This document shows positions 20,555 through 30,388 of a stretch of DNA of 64,000 nucleotides, in pieces. This stretch comes from Cordylochernes scorpioides (Eukaryota > Arthropoda > Arachnida > Pseudoscorpiones > Chernetidae), in the NCBI GenBank assembly GCA_030710605.1, contig CP092871.1, positions 67,909,887 through 67,973,886 of the forward strand, in the 5' to 3' direction. Under the pieces are notes generated by a model. The model was not told where the DNA came from, ran no database searches, and saw nothing but the letters and a program-made list of their open reading frames with translations. The position numbers and the translations under genes were made by a program. Position 1 is the first letter of the stretch, and each line of letters opens with the position of its first letter.

Positions 20555-20938
20555 GATGACAAAATTATTTTATTGTCATCTTGTCCATACATGAGAAAAT
20601 GCACAGTCTGCACTATTTTAAAAAGATAATTATATCAGCGGTATGGTAGATTAAACTGGCGAAAGCGCTGGGAGGGTTCACCAATGATGAGCCAGCGGTC
20701 CTCCCATTAATTTTTCCATTGCAGTAAGGACAGTAGAAATTGTTTATTTTTTAAAAATAATCTTACTCGTCTATAATAGTTTCCAATTTTGATACCTCTA
20801 TGTACAATGAATATGGCACCTCTGCCACCGCTACAGAGTTTGGTAGAGAATCACCAGCGGGTCTCCAGCGACACCACGCATTTCGTGATCTACAAAGAAT
20901 ACGTAGATCGCGTTCTTCGCCACTGAGAAGCTGGTGAT
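20555..20938 (+). mobile_element. Short repeat (as 4009-4232) split by a MITE
   Basis: Blocks gcacagtctgcactatttta and atgtacaatgaatatggcac, matching 4009-4232, are separated by a CTGATGAG MITE at 20638-20790. The right part keeps tagagaatcaccagcgggtc and the cgtgatctac/gtagatcgcg hairpin. Confidence 0.65.
20638..20790 (+). mobile_element. CTGATGAG/CGAAA MITE nested in a repeat
   Basis: aactggcgaaagcgctggg, then ttcaccaatgatgagccag and cagtaaggacagtagaaatt. The core has CGAAAG and ATGATGAG, two departures from the consensus. Confidence 0.6.
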
Positions 20939-21284
20939 GGCGTGGTCCTCGAGACCAACTGATTTATATTTAGAAATAAGGGATAGTCACAATACTTTGT
21001 GTTTTAATATTTAAATCAATTACAACAAGGTTAACTATAATATATAAACAAAACTTATGCAAAATTACAAAAAGAAAGAAAGTACATTGTTGACGACTGC
21101 CTGACTATAAAATAAAATAAAAAAATAATAAATTATTTTACATAAATAAAAACAAAGCATGTTGCATAACCCCTTGTTTGTTTGGTTGTTTTTACGTCAA
21201 CATTATCAAACATTTATTAATTGAAGTTTAATTGACGAAATATAAAATAAGAAAAAAATAAATAAACCCCTCACATCGTATACA

Positions 21285-22235
21285 CACAAAACACACACAT
21301 AACGCACATAACAAAACAATATAAAAACCACACAAAGCAAACAAATCCCACACACCATATAGAAAGTACACAAAACGTACACAACACACAGTATAAAACC
21401 CAAACAAAACGTACACAACATACAGTATAAAACCCAAACAAAACGTACACAACACACAGTATAAAACCCAAACAAAACGTACACAACACACAGTATAAAA
21501 CCCACAAAAAACGTACAAACACACAGTATAAAACTCACACAAAACGTACACAACACATAGTATAAAACCCACACAAAACGTACACAACACACAGTATAAA
21601 CCCCACACAAAACGTACACAACACACAGTATAAACCCCACACAAAACGTACACAACACACAGTATAAACCCCACACAAAACGTACACAACATACAGTATA
21701 AACCCCACACAAAACGTACACAACACACAGTATAGACCCCACACAAAACGTACACAACACACAGTATAGACCCCACACAAAACGTACACAACACACAGTA
21801 TAAAACTCACACAAAACGTACACAACACACAGTATAAAACTCACACAAAACGTACACAACACACAGTATAAACCCCACACAAAACGTACACAACACACAG
21901 TATAAAACTCACACAAAACGTACACAACACACAGTATAGACCCCACAAAAAACGTACACAACACACAATATAGACCTCACACAAAACGTACACAACACAC
22001 AGAATAAATCTCACACAAAACGTACACAACACACAGTATAAACCCCACACAAAACACACACAACATATAGTATAAAACACACACAAACCCCACACATCAT
22101 ATACAAGATACACAAAGCGCACACACTACAAACAACACACACATCATATACAAGCCACACAAAACGCACACACCATGCACATGGCATACAAATCACACGC
22201 ACAATCCACACACCCCACACATCGTGGACAAGCCA
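21285..22235. repeat. 34-bp minisatellite array
   Basis: About 21 regular units between 21365 and 22065 built of acacaaaacgtac and acaacacacagtataaaccc, with irregular CA-rich flanks. The minus strand is free of stops in the unit in all three frames, so a Cys/Val/Tyr-rich ORF up to 252 codons appears, with a 34-residue period equal to three units. This is a repeat artefact. Confidence 0.95.
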
Positions 22236-22246
22236 CGAACCGTTAC

Positions 22247-22417
22247 AAGGCTATCTTCCGTAACACCTTCTGTTGACACCATGACATAATCTATTGGCTG
22301 GTCAGCTATCGCCAGAACATGTGCCATTCTAAGAGGATTCCCTAGAACCCCCGTGCTGTCTCCAATGTCGTATACCTTCCACACTTCAACACAACTTCTA
22401 TTCCATTCTATCGATAC
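22247..22417 (-). CDS. Candidate internal exon of an unrecognised gene
   Basis: The minus strand has a pyrimidine-rich tract (tgttccctttctg) followed by acttcag and then an open frame starting VSIEWNRSCVEVWKVYD and including NPLRMAHVLAIADQPIDYV. It is 171 nt (57 codons, phase 0 at both ends) if the donor is the GTAACG at 22241-22246. The frame continues a little into the minisatellite if that donor is not used. Composition and amino-acid usage look coding, unlike the neighbouring DNA. I do not recognise the protein. It could also be a fragment of a mobile-element ORF. Confidence 0.45.
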
Positions 22418-22419
22418 CT

Positions 22420-22790
22420 GAAGTAAAGTTTACAGAAAGGGAACAGTTCTGATATCCTTTGGAAGTTCCCTAATTGGAGGAATCTTTCTAACTCCCAGAC
22501 TCTACTATTATATCTCTGATTCCTATTTTACTTCTTTTCCACCATACTCCCCAACTGGGGGAGACGGATTTAAGAAAATATATAGAGTTTGGAATATTTA
22601 TTCCGTGCAAACATAAAAACCGTGGGTATTTTTTTAACGAGAGACGACTTTACCCAACTTTTCTCCGGCTAACACTCGAGTCAATATTGGCTTATAACAA
22701 TATTGTTCTAACAAAATCTTATTTATAAACATAAGGCTCTAATGTGCCATATCTTTAAAAGAAATATTATGATGCATTAGCGCGTCATCT
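22420..22790. other. Unassigned DNA, possibly intronic
   Basis: No ORF or repeat recognised. It lies 5' of the candidate minus-strand exon and provides its pyrimidine tract. Confidence 0.3.
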
Positions 22791-22794
22791 GTTA

Positions 22795-22945
22795 TGAAAA
22801 TTCGAAAACTGGCGAAACCGCTGGGAGGCTTCACCACTGATGAGTCAGGCTCTCCGATTAATTTTTCCATTGCAGTAAAGGCAGTGAATTTTTAAAAATT
22901 TTAAAAAAGAATCTTACGCGTCTATAATAGTTTCAAATTTTCATA
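22795..22945 (+). mobile_element. CTGATGAG/CGAAA MITE copy
   Basis: aaactggcgaaaccgctggg, then aggcttcaccactgatgagt and cagtaaaggcagtgaatttt; the right terminal repeat tcttacgcgtctataatag is kept. The left terminus is replaced by aaattcgaaaactgg. Confidence 0.65.
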
Positions 22946-23089
22946 TAAGAAATATTACCAATAAACACGAAACCTTCTTTTCTTAAACACCATAAACACA
23001 TGCAGCAAATATAAAGCAATAACGCGCCATCTATATATAGAAAATGAGGACATTAAGGAGCGAATGTTTTTTTAACACACAAAACGAAC

Positions 23090-23300
23090 TTCTACTGTCC
23101 TTACTGCGATGAAAGGTATTGACTACAGTGTTAAATATACAAGTTATAGCCGCCCGATACAAAAGTAGAACTCTAAAATGAAGTATGGTAGTTTAAACTG
23201 GCGACACTACTAGGAGGGTTCATCACTGATGAGCCAGGTGTTTTTCCAAAAGTTTTTTTTTTATCGCAGCAATAATATTAGAAAGTTTGGAAAATTTTCC
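23090..23300 (+). mobile_element. CTGATGAG/CGAAA MITE, diverged
   Basis: aaactggcgacactactagg, ttcatcactgatgagccagg. An inverted fragment (cttctactgtccttactgcg) lies just to the left at 23090-23115. Confidence 0.5.
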
Positions 23301-23655
23301 TAGTAGTGAATTGATATGAAAAGCATAGGGCTCCTCTCCCGTCAAATTAGACCTCAAATCTAGACGCAAATTTTCCACCTATAATTTAGCCATAGATTTG
23401 GCCCAGCCACTTTGCCAGTTAAACACCTCTTTGGGAGATTGTGAAGATTCCATTAGATCCCTTGTAGATCACATAGAATAAAGTCCGCCTTAGGCTGACA
23501 AGGGCCATTAGGCCGAAACCATGGTCTCCAGGTAAAGGCTTTTCAGTTTGCCAAAGCTGGTGCTGTGGCTTTGTTACCGACCTGAGGCCGCTAGTTTGCG
23601 GCGACAGTCAATAGATGGCGTCTAGTGTTGTCGTTTAATTTAACGGTAGAGGTGT
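23300..23655 (+). mobile_element. Hammerhead-bearing repeat, family F, copy 1
   Basis: Holds the hammerhead-like motif 23487-23539 and the family's downstream segment (tttgccaaagctggtgctgt, cgctagtttgcgg, cagtcaatagatggcg). Related copies: 24190-24460 (-), 43945-44155 (-), 44240-44525 (+) and 44880-45115. No ORF. Confidence 0.6.
23487..23539 (+). ncRNA. Hammerhead-like ribozyme, family F copy 1
   Basis: Outer stem I GCCTT (23487-23491) with AAGGC (23535-23539). Core 1 is CTGACAA (23495-23501; G8 is A). Stem II is GGCC/GGCC with an ATTA loop. GAAA is at 23515-23518; stem III is AC/GU around a CATG loop. The site is GTC, with cleavage expected after 23526. All elements are in order; the G8 substitution would be expected to abolish or weaken activity. 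Confidence 0.6.
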
Positions 23656-23759
23656 TCTATGCGTTTTTAGAAAGTAGAAAGTTTGTTTTAATCGAAAAGT
23701 ACAATTCGTGATTCATTGTACCTTTTTAATATATATATTGTATTTATTTGTACTAATGA

Positions 23760-24185
23760 TGATAGTAGATTTCAATATCATCAATAATTAGTACGCCATC
23801 TATATATAAGAAATAAAACTATTTTATTCAATAAAAAGAGAGTGGTTCGTAAGATAAAGTATTTCTTTTATCATAGAACAAAACATGAGAGCTTTCGAGC
23901 ACACGGCTTTTTCAACTAGCCAAAAGACGAGTGTTTTTATCCTTTAGCCACATAAAAAGAGACATAAAGAATCTTGTCACCGTTAGCTTTTAATCCTTCT
24001 TCGAAATGATAACTGGCGATTCCTCCTCTTGTAAAATGAAAATAGACATACTCGAAAGCTCGCGTTTTCTCCACCAATAAAACCACTTTATAATCTATTC
24101 TCTTTACTAAAGAAATAGCAGGTGATTATTCGTCGTTTATATTCATATATATACACCGAAAGAGGCACCTCTCCCTTCAAATATA
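23760..24185. other. Unassigned AT-rich DNA
   Basis: Includes agctttcgagcacacgg at about 23890 and, inverted, actcgaaagctcgcg near 24055, a loose 170-bp inverted pair of unknown class. Confidence 0.35.
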
Positions 24186-24189
24186 CATA

Positions 24190-24460
24190 AGGAAGATGCA
24201 TTATGTTATCACCTTAGTAAAAAACATTATTAGTGAGGATGAAGAATAATCCACAGCACCAGTTTTAGCAAATTCAGACAAAAAGCCAATTTGTATATCA
24301 AGGTTTCGGTCTTTGTTGGACCTCATCAGTATATTAAAGTTTTTACTGGGGTGATGAACAAGTACAGCGTTCTGATGCATATTTGAAGTGAGAGGTGCCT
24401 ATTTCGGTACATGATTATCATACCCCCCTAAACTTTATGTTGTATTAATATATGTTAATT
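24190..24460 (-). mobile_element. Hammerhead-bearing repeat, family F, copy 2
   Basis: Minus strand, in order: acataaagtttaggggggta, the hammerhead core at 24303-24329, then tggctttttgtctgaatttg and actggtgctgtgg. The order matches the 44240-44525 copy. Confidence 0.6.
24290..24336 (-). ncRNA. Hammerhead-like ribozyme, family F copy 2
   Basis: Minus strand: CTGATGA (24323-24329, canonical core 1), stem II GGTC/GACC with a CAACAAA loop, GAAAC (24303-24307). The 3' part reads CCTTGATA, so stem III is weak and the site could be AUA. Stem I is short (TATA/TATA). Core residues are all intact. Confidence 0.6.
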
Positions 24461-24524
24461 AAAGTGCAATAAAACACGCCTTTCATATACAAGAAAATAT
24501 AACAATTAAGCATGAAAGTTTATT

Positions 24525-24665
24525 TTACACATAAAACAATTTATACTACTGTCCTTTCTGTGATGAAAAATATTGGAAGGCTTGGCTCATCAATGGTGAA
24601 CTCTCCCAGCAGTTTCGCCAATTCAATCTACCAGACCGCCTTTTAGAGCTCTAATATTGTATTGG
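24525..24665 (-). mobile_element. CTGATGAG/CGAAA MITE copy
   Basis: aatttatactactgtccttt, tgtgatgaaaaatattggaa, ttggctcatcaatggtg and agcagtttcgcc, followed by aatctaccagaccgc. Confidence 0.6.
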
Positions 24666-24904
24666 ATGAATTTGATTATATATGCTGCAATGAAGGATGG
24701 AATCCTAGCTATTTCCAAGTTCTAATTTGTTTGTTGTTTTGTTTGTTTCCTTAGTAATAGGCGCAATTACTTTAATATCGTGCCTGGTTGATTAATAAAT
24801 AAATAAAATAGGGTGAAATATTAGAAATCGATTCAAGTAAACTATATACATAAGATTTTAGTAGAGTAGAATAACATAGAATTACATAAATAAATCATTA
24901 ATTA

Positions 24905-25190
24905 AAAAGGCATATATTAGATCAAAATATCATTTATTTTACCTATATTTCAGTTTGCTGAACGCCAAACTTTATCAAGGTATTATAACATATTAATGTG
25001 TGTCAACAACAAACACAGCGCTACATATTTTTACATATTTTTAAAACTTATTTCTTTTGACCTTATGTGGCGCTGAGTTTGTTGTTGACACACATTAATA
25101 TGTTATAATACCTTGATAAAGGTTGGCGTTCAGCAAACTGAAATATAGGTAAATAAATTATATTTTGATCTAATATATGCCTTTTTAGTT
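24905..25190. repeat. Fold-back with hammerhead-like arms (family G)
   Basis: Near-perfect inverted arms of about 110 bp (aaaggcatatattagatcaa, tttcagtttgctgaacgcca, ttgtgtgtcaac region) around a ~60-bp centre. The right arm on the plus strand reads CCTTGATAA, then GGTTGGC-GTTCAGC-AAACT, then GAAATATA. The family consensus stem II is GGTTGGC/GCCAACC. Other copies are at 33085, 48640, 54045 and 54180. Confidence 0.7.
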
Positions 25191-25537
25191 AAAGATTTAT
25201 TTATGGATTGCTCTATTTTCAAAACATTAATATATGTAATAAAGATTCTTCCTTGCTTTTGCATTTTAACTAAATCAATAAGGGATATAGGGTTTGATTT
25301 CTTTTCATGAAGAGAAACCAAACCATAGATTTATTATTTTTTAACTTTTAAAAATCGTGTAGGTAAAATATCTTATCGGACTTCAGATTATTTGATTGTT
25401 TATTTCTAGTGAGCATCAATCAATAAATAGTAGAGGCGATAGGCCATGCATCAGCTTTCATGTTGGCATTTTCTTTCGTCCTGGTACAACCCCCATGAAG
25501 TTGACTTCGTTAAAATTAATATATGTAATTCACATTA

Positions 25538-25765
25538 CAATATAATGCGGCTTATGATTGTAGAACGAAGTTTGAAAATTATACCGCAATTCCCATCCCT
25601 GGACACTTTATTTTTCCGTTTATCATTACTCTTCACAATTCATCCTTTCATACTTCATCCCTAAGATTAGAAATAATCGTTATTTCTCTTTAAAATAAAT
25701 TTCGTTTTTTCGTTTAAAAGAAAAATTTGCGGTATAATTTTCAAACTTCGTTCTACATTAATATA
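25538..25765. mobile_element. tRNA-capped fold-back element, deletion copy
   Basis: Left arm aatgcggcttatgattgtag and ttgaaaattataccgc jump directly to the 3' part of the tRNA-like core (aattcccatccctggacac). The complete right arm then follows (catcctttcatacttcatcc, ttcgttctaca). Confidence 0.7.
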
Positions 25766-25924
25766 TATATTAACAGATTATTTTGTGAGCCATAAGAGAT
25801 TTTTAGGGATTTTTGCCAGATAAATATTCCCAACAGCGCAAGGCATTTTAAGTCTTACCTCAATTTTCTATAAGATTTCCAAACTAGTATATTACGAACA
25901 TAATAAAAGAAAGATCGAAAAATG

Positions 25925-26082
25925 CAATATAACAGCGATATGGTAGCTTAAACTGGCGAAACTGCTGGGAGGGTTCACCACTGATGAGCCAAGCCCTCCC
26001 TTCAATTTTTCCATTGCAGTAAGAGCAGTAGAAATTGTTTAATTTCAAAAAGAATCTTACGCGTCTAAACTAGTTTCTAATT
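25925..26082 (+). mobile_element. CTGATGAG/CGAAA MITE copy
   Basis: cttaaactggcgaaactgct, aggttcaccactgatgagcc-type centre (gttcaccactgatgagcc), cagtaagagcagtagaaatt, and right terminus aatcttacgcgtctaaac. Confidence 0.65.
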
Positions 26083-26494
26083 TTAAAACTAGTATATAAC
26101 AAAATACATGTTAAATACTCTAGAAATATTCAACGAGTGTATTATTTTATCAGACAAATTCCTTCTGAACATTAAGTTGTTTCAATTTCAGAGTTTTTTT
26201 TATTGTAATTCTCTATCCAATACTTCCAACATCGATTTGTCTGTGGCCGGGTGAAGAGTGGAGCGGGACAATTTAAAATCCAATCCGAATATTTTGGTAG
26301 CCTCCATTCCTTATTTCAATTTTTATCCATTACCTACAAATTGTATTTTGTTTCCCCAATTGTATTTTTATTTGATGTTTTATTTATTTTGCTGAGAGAG
26401 ATGGCGAATTTTCTCTCTCTCTGTAGCGAGATTTTCCTAAATAAAAGAAAGTTTTTTATGAAGTTAGAATATATTTATAACCTATCTCTCTGAA

Positions 26495-26622
26495 AGTTGC
26501 TGATTTGCGCCATCTATCGGAATAAATATCAACTATTCGTTGATTTTTATTTATTCCAGAATTGGCCAAATACCCTTTATTGATTAATAAAGAAAAGCTA
26601 ACCACGTACGCGTTTATATATA
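26495..26622. mobile_element. Fold-back MITE fragment (as 8664-8876)
   Basis: gaaagttgctgatttgcgcc, ctatcggaataaatatcaac and aaagctaaccacgtacgcg match 8664-8876. Truncated by an AT microsatellite at 26615-26636. Confidence 0.55.
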
Positions 26623-26635
26623 TATATATATATAT

Positions 26636-26987
26636 ATACAATATAATATAATGCGTCTTATGATTGTAAAACGACATTTGAAATACTATCCCGCATGTGT
26701 TTCTTTTCAACGAAAAATCAAAATATTATTTACGAACGGAAAAATATGTCCAGGGTAGCCTAGTGGATATGGCATCTGCCCGGTAAGCGGAACACTGTGG
26801 GTTCGATTCCCATCCCTGGACACTTTTATTTTTCCGTTCATCATTACTCTTCACAATTCACCCTTTCATACCTCATCCAAAAGGTTAGAAATAATCGGTA
26901 TTTCTCTTTGAAATAAATTTTGATTTTTCGTTGAAAAGAAACACATGCGGGATAGTATTTCAAATGTCGTTTTACAATATATATATA
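26636..26987. mobile_element. tRNA-capped fold-back element, complete copy
   Basis: Inverted arms of ~100 bp start with gtaaaacgacatttgaaata on the left and end with tatttcaaatgtcgttttac on the right, with inner blocks tttcttttcaacgaaaaatc and gaacggaaaaat. The arms run directly into the acceptor stem of a tRNA-like sequence (26748-26821), so the whole element folds as one long hairpin topped by a cloverleaf. Confidence 0.8.
26748..26821 (+). tRNA. tRNA-like sequence, anticodon loop GGT, inside a fold-back element
   Basis: Acceptor TCCAGGG/CCCTGGA with an extra G-1:C73 pair. A box tagcctagtgg, D stem GCC/GGC. Anticodon stem TCTGC/GCGGA closes a 7-base loop CCGGTAA (position 33 is C instead of U). 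Variable region 5 nt; T arm GTGGG-TTCGATT-CCCAT. It is followed by TTTTATTTTT, a possible Pol III terminator. Anticodon GGT would read Thr codons. It is repeated with the element, so I regard it as element-borne rather than a host tRNA gene. Confidence 0.65.
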
Positions 26988-26989
26988 TA

Positions 26990-27612
26990 CTAGCGGATGT
27001 GTACCCGGCTTCGCCCGGGTTTTATCCGAGTGAAAGTTTGCCTAACGAATATTATTGATAATAATATTCGGGAACACACAGAATTTTATGATAATAATGA
27101 TAATATAATTCGCTACGTCATATATTTATATAATATATGAAATTTATTTTTCGAGCAAACATATCCACTCTCTACTGAATAGATTTTTAAAAAGATATAC
27201 ATAAATAAAAATATCTAGAGATATACTACATGATCTTAGCCAAAAGGCCGAGAAACGATATTTTATATATAGAGATGACCTGGCTTCGTGTGTCTTCTGC
27301 TCGAGTGAATGCTTCGCTGGTAGAAATTTGTCCTGCCTACTAATAATTATTATCTGGCTTCGCCCCTGGTCTGCTTTAGTGAATATTCCCCAAAATAATT
27401 TTTTAATGCAATCAAGCATGATACGGCAATATTGTCATCATCATTTCTGACTAAAAAAATATTGTTGCTCAGTACTTGGTTAAATATAATTTTTCTTGGT
27501 TAAAGCGCGACAAAAAAAAAACTCTTCCAGATTTAACTCTCTGTCCTGTTCAAATTTCAGCGAGATTGATTACATATTGAGGGCGTGCATAGCCGACAAA
27601 CATATATATATA
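26990..27612 (-). mobile_element. Non-autonomous Helitron carrying a U2 snRNA fragment, copy 1
   Basis: On the minus strand the element ends with the hairpin aacccgggcgaagccgggt followed by acacatccgCTAG (CTAG 26990-26993). The 5' side begins in tatatatgtttgtcggctat. Inside are a U2-like 37-mer (27223-27259) and a stretch with weak similarity to the Helitron ORF tail (GRSQIIIISRQ). A second copy of the internal part lies at 29270-29755. Confidence 0.65.
27223..27259 (-). ncRNA. U2 snRNA 5'-end fragment, copy 1
   Basis: The minus strand begins ATCGTTTCTCGGCCTTTTGG and continues CTAAGATCA, then TGTAGTAT. The 5' end of U2 snRNA, including GGCCUUUUGGCUAAGAUCA and UGUAGUAU, is recognised from knowledge of this highly conserved RNA. 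A 2-3 base deletion before TGTAGTAT and the loss of everything after it (no Sm site or 3' stems) show it is a fragment, not a gene. Confidence 0.8.
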
Positions 27613-27625
27613 TATATATATATAT

Positions 27626-27960
27626 ATGTTCCCGGCTTCGCCCGATTTTTACCCGAGTAAAAGTTTGCTTAACAAACATTTGTTAAAACGATTCTAGCAA
27701 ACATCAAATTCCTACTGATTCTATACTTGTCTACACTCTCGATAATTTTTTCCCGGTCCCTTGAAAAATACTCGATAAGTTGAAAAAAATCAGTATTAAT
27801 GGTCCACTCGGTAATTTGAAGTTGAAGGAATAGTATCTTGCCACAAATGAAGATTTGTAAATAACTGTATTTAGCGAATGTACACGGCTTCGCACAGTTT
27901 TTATCCGAGTAAAAGTTTGCCTAACGAACATTTGTTAAAACGATTCTAGAAAACATCCAA
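27626..27960 (-). mobile_element. Helitron 3'-end remnants
   Basis: Two decayed relatives of the 26990 terminus: ttcccggcttcgcccgattt at 27630 and gtacacggcttcgcacagtt at 27879. Each is followed by ccgagtaaaagtttgc-type sequence. Both are truncated. Confidence 0.5.
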
Positions 27961-27961
27961 T

Positions 27962-28212
27962 CCACCTATATATTGATTTATATACGTATATAAATATAAA
28001 TATTGTTATATGCGTTTAAATATATTTTTGAAACACATAATTTTTTGAAAACATTTATTATATTTTAAATAAGATATTGTCACTTTTGTGAATTTGATAA
28101 TTAATTATTTCTTTTTTTTCAATGAATTATATATATTAATTTAAAATTTCAATTTTGTTATCATCATCACATACAATGTAATTTTTTATATAAACAAACG
28201 ATAATAAATAAT
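27962..28212. other. AT-rich DNA without a gene
   Basis: No gene or repeat recognised. Confidence 0.35.
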
Positions 28213-28216
28213 ACAC

Positions 28217-28560
28217 TGCCACGAGGAAGACCAAACTGTCGACCACCTTCTCTTCAGATGTCCCGCCTACCACCTTCATAGGTTCCAAACAGCCACCCTC
28301 CTAGGAATAAATATATTTGCCCCTGAAGACCTGCAGAACATCCCCAAGCACAAGTCAGCCTGGCGACACCTGATAAACTGGATATCTGCTGCCACCATTA
28401 GACGTGAAGTCTAAAGACCAACCCGGATAGTTGGCGACTTTAGTATGCTCCAGGAATCCGGGTTACCTAAATAAATAATAATAACAACAATTAGGGGCTC
28501 AAAAATAATTTATTATGGTTAGCAGCTCCGTAAATAAAGATATTTTGACAACAACAATTA
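28217..28560 (+). pseudogene. Non-LTR retrotransposon, C-terminal fragment and 3' tail
   Basis: The frame from 28217 reads CHEEDQTVDHLLFRCP, a C-x(n)-H-x(4)-C zinc-knuckle, and runs 65 codons to TAA at 28412-28414, ending with SAATIRREV. This is the usual C-terminal knuckle of ORF2 in Jockey/R1-like elements (family knowledge). Next come a GC-richer 3' UTR, an (AAT/AAC) tail at about 28470-28488, and a segment (ggttagcagctccgtaaata) that recurs inverted at 19703. 5'-truncated, as typical for LINEs. Confidence 0.75.
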
Positions 28561-28794
28561 AAGTTGCATCATCATTTTTATAAAACAACAGCAAATTAAA
28601 TTAACAATGTAAAAATATATTTTAACATTACATTTTAACATTTAACACAAAAACGTTACAATTTTTTCTTTAAATATATATTAATATTGAAATGCCAAGT
28701 ATTTTTTACGTCATTGGAATATTTTATTACTAAATTCTCAAATTAAATTTATTATACTTGGAAAACATTTTAAGCGTTGTTACAATTTATAAAT

Positions 28795-29268
28795 ATAATT
28801 TCACCAGACACCGCTAGAGGCGCTGCTTGCGAGTGAAAGTAGGAAATTTGCAAAAAAATTGCAAAGAATATTTATTTCAAATCAAATTCAAACCAGAAAC
28901 CTTCCCAGTAGTATAATAAATAACTTCCTAAAGTTTCACGGCGATTAGATAATCTTACCTTTTAAAAACATTAATCGTGTAAAAAAACTAACATTCATCG
29001 TGTAAACAAACCACGTGTAAATTTTTAACCAATCAAATTCATCTTTTGTCGCGACCAGTGCTGCGCCCAAGCGGTAAAAGGCTGGAACTAAAGTTTTTTG
29101 GTTTTATATTTAAAAAAAAAGCACATTAACCTTTTTAGTTTTTTTAATAGCCTATATGTTAAACGAAATCTTCAGCTACCTATATGCGAAATTTCATAAA
29201 GATATATTCTTTAGATTTTGCGCAACGCGATAACAAACATAGATTTTGGATTTCATTTTTATAGATAT
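28795..29268 (-). mobile_element. Helitron-like repeat, 5' end at 29268
   Basis: On the minus strand it begins tatctataaaaatgaaatcc, then caaaatctatgtttgttatc and gcgttgcgcaaaatc, the AT-rich start pattern shared by Helitrons here. The start recurs at 29910-29966. The 3' terminus is not recognisable. Confidence 0.45.
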
Positions 29269-29269
29269 A

Positions 29270-29755
29270 AGGAAAGGATATAAAATATATATTTCGAGTG
29301 AACATCTCCTCTCTCTCTCTACTGAATATATTTTTAAAAAGATATATATAAATAAAAATATCTAGAGATATACTACATGATCTTAGCCAAAAGGCCGAGA
29401 AACGATATTTTATATATAGAGATGACCTGGCTTCGCGTGTCTTCTGCTCGAGTGAATGCTTCGCTGGTAGAAATTTGTTCCTGCCTACTAATAATTATTA
29501 TCTGGCTTCGCCCGTGGTCTGCTTTAGTGAATATTCCCCTAAAGAATTTTGTTATTGTCAATTAAGCATGATACAGCAATATTGTCATAATCATTTCTGA
29601 CTAAAAAATAATTGTTGCTCAGTACTTGGTTAATTATAATTTTTCTTGGTCAAAAGTGCGACAAAAAGCTCTTCCAGATTTAACTCACTGTCCTGTTCAA
29701 ATTTCAGCGAGATTAGTTATATATGGAGGGCTTGCATAGCCGACAAACACATATA
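29270..29755 (-). mobile_element. Non-autonomous Helitron carrying a U2 snRNA fragment, copy 2
   Basis: About 480 bp closely matching 27140-27605, including cagtacttggttaattataa, ctgtcctgttcaaatttcag and the 5' side tgcatagccgacaaac. The CTAG end is missing here. Confidence 0.6.
29370..29406 (-). ncRNA. U2 snRNA 5'-end fragment, copy 2
   Basis: Identical to 27223-27259 across the U2-like stretch, with the same small deletion, so it was copied with the Helitron rather than captured twice. Confidence 0.8.
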
Positions 29756-29784
29756 TATATATTAACAATAACGCGCCATCTATA

Positions 29785-29912
29785 CATATAAAATGAAAGG
29801 ATCTAAAAGCACGAATGTTTCTTTTATACATAATACAAACTTCTACTGCCCTTACTGCGATGAAAAAATATATTGGGAGGGCTTGGCTCATCAGTGGTGA
29901 AACCTCCCATTT
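29785..29912 (-). mobile_element. CTGATGAG/CGAAA MITE fragment
   Basis: acttctactgcccttactgc, gggcttggctcatcagtgg, then cut by the tttgcgcaacgcg segment before the CGAAA part. Confidence 0.55.
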
Positions 29913-29975
29913 TGCGCAACGCGATAACAAACATCGATTTTGCATTTCATTTTTATAGATATAAGGATATATATA

Positions 29976-30388
29976 TGTTATATAAAAATATTATTTTATT
30001 TTTAATTATATAATTTCATAGATATAGATACTCTGTTTAAATCGACCGCCAGAGGTCACGCTTTGCATATAAAAACTTGTTGTTGTTCTATTCCGTTGGT
30101 CGGCTACAATCTTTGTACATTATGTAAATAATCTTTTGTTTTCCTTATTCTTCTCGCTTTAAGCCAGGCAGTACTTTTTACCAAATTATGTTTCTATATA
30201 TTCCTTTAGCACAATAAAATCAATTACTGATCAAAACTACTTTTATTATTATTCTATCAAGAATTTAACCACGACTGCATCACCCATACCATATAGTACT
30301 AAAAAGAACCAGCAAATAACTGCATTACCATAATCCTCAACATGATCAAAATACAACCAGAAAATCTCTTTTTTTTTTAAATATAAGA
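29976..30388 (+). repeat. 5' LTR
   Basis: Begins TGTTATATAAAAATATT, contains ctgtttaaatcgaccgccag, a tataaaaacttgt TATA-type box at about 30070 and cacaataaaatcaattactg with AATAAA near 30215. Ends near aaatataaga. Confidence 0.75.

Noticed and set aside
21206-21964. 252-codon minus-strand ORF, Cys/Val/Tyr-rich
   Set aside because: It lies mostly in a 34-bp minisatellite; all three frames are equally open and the 34-residue period equals three units.
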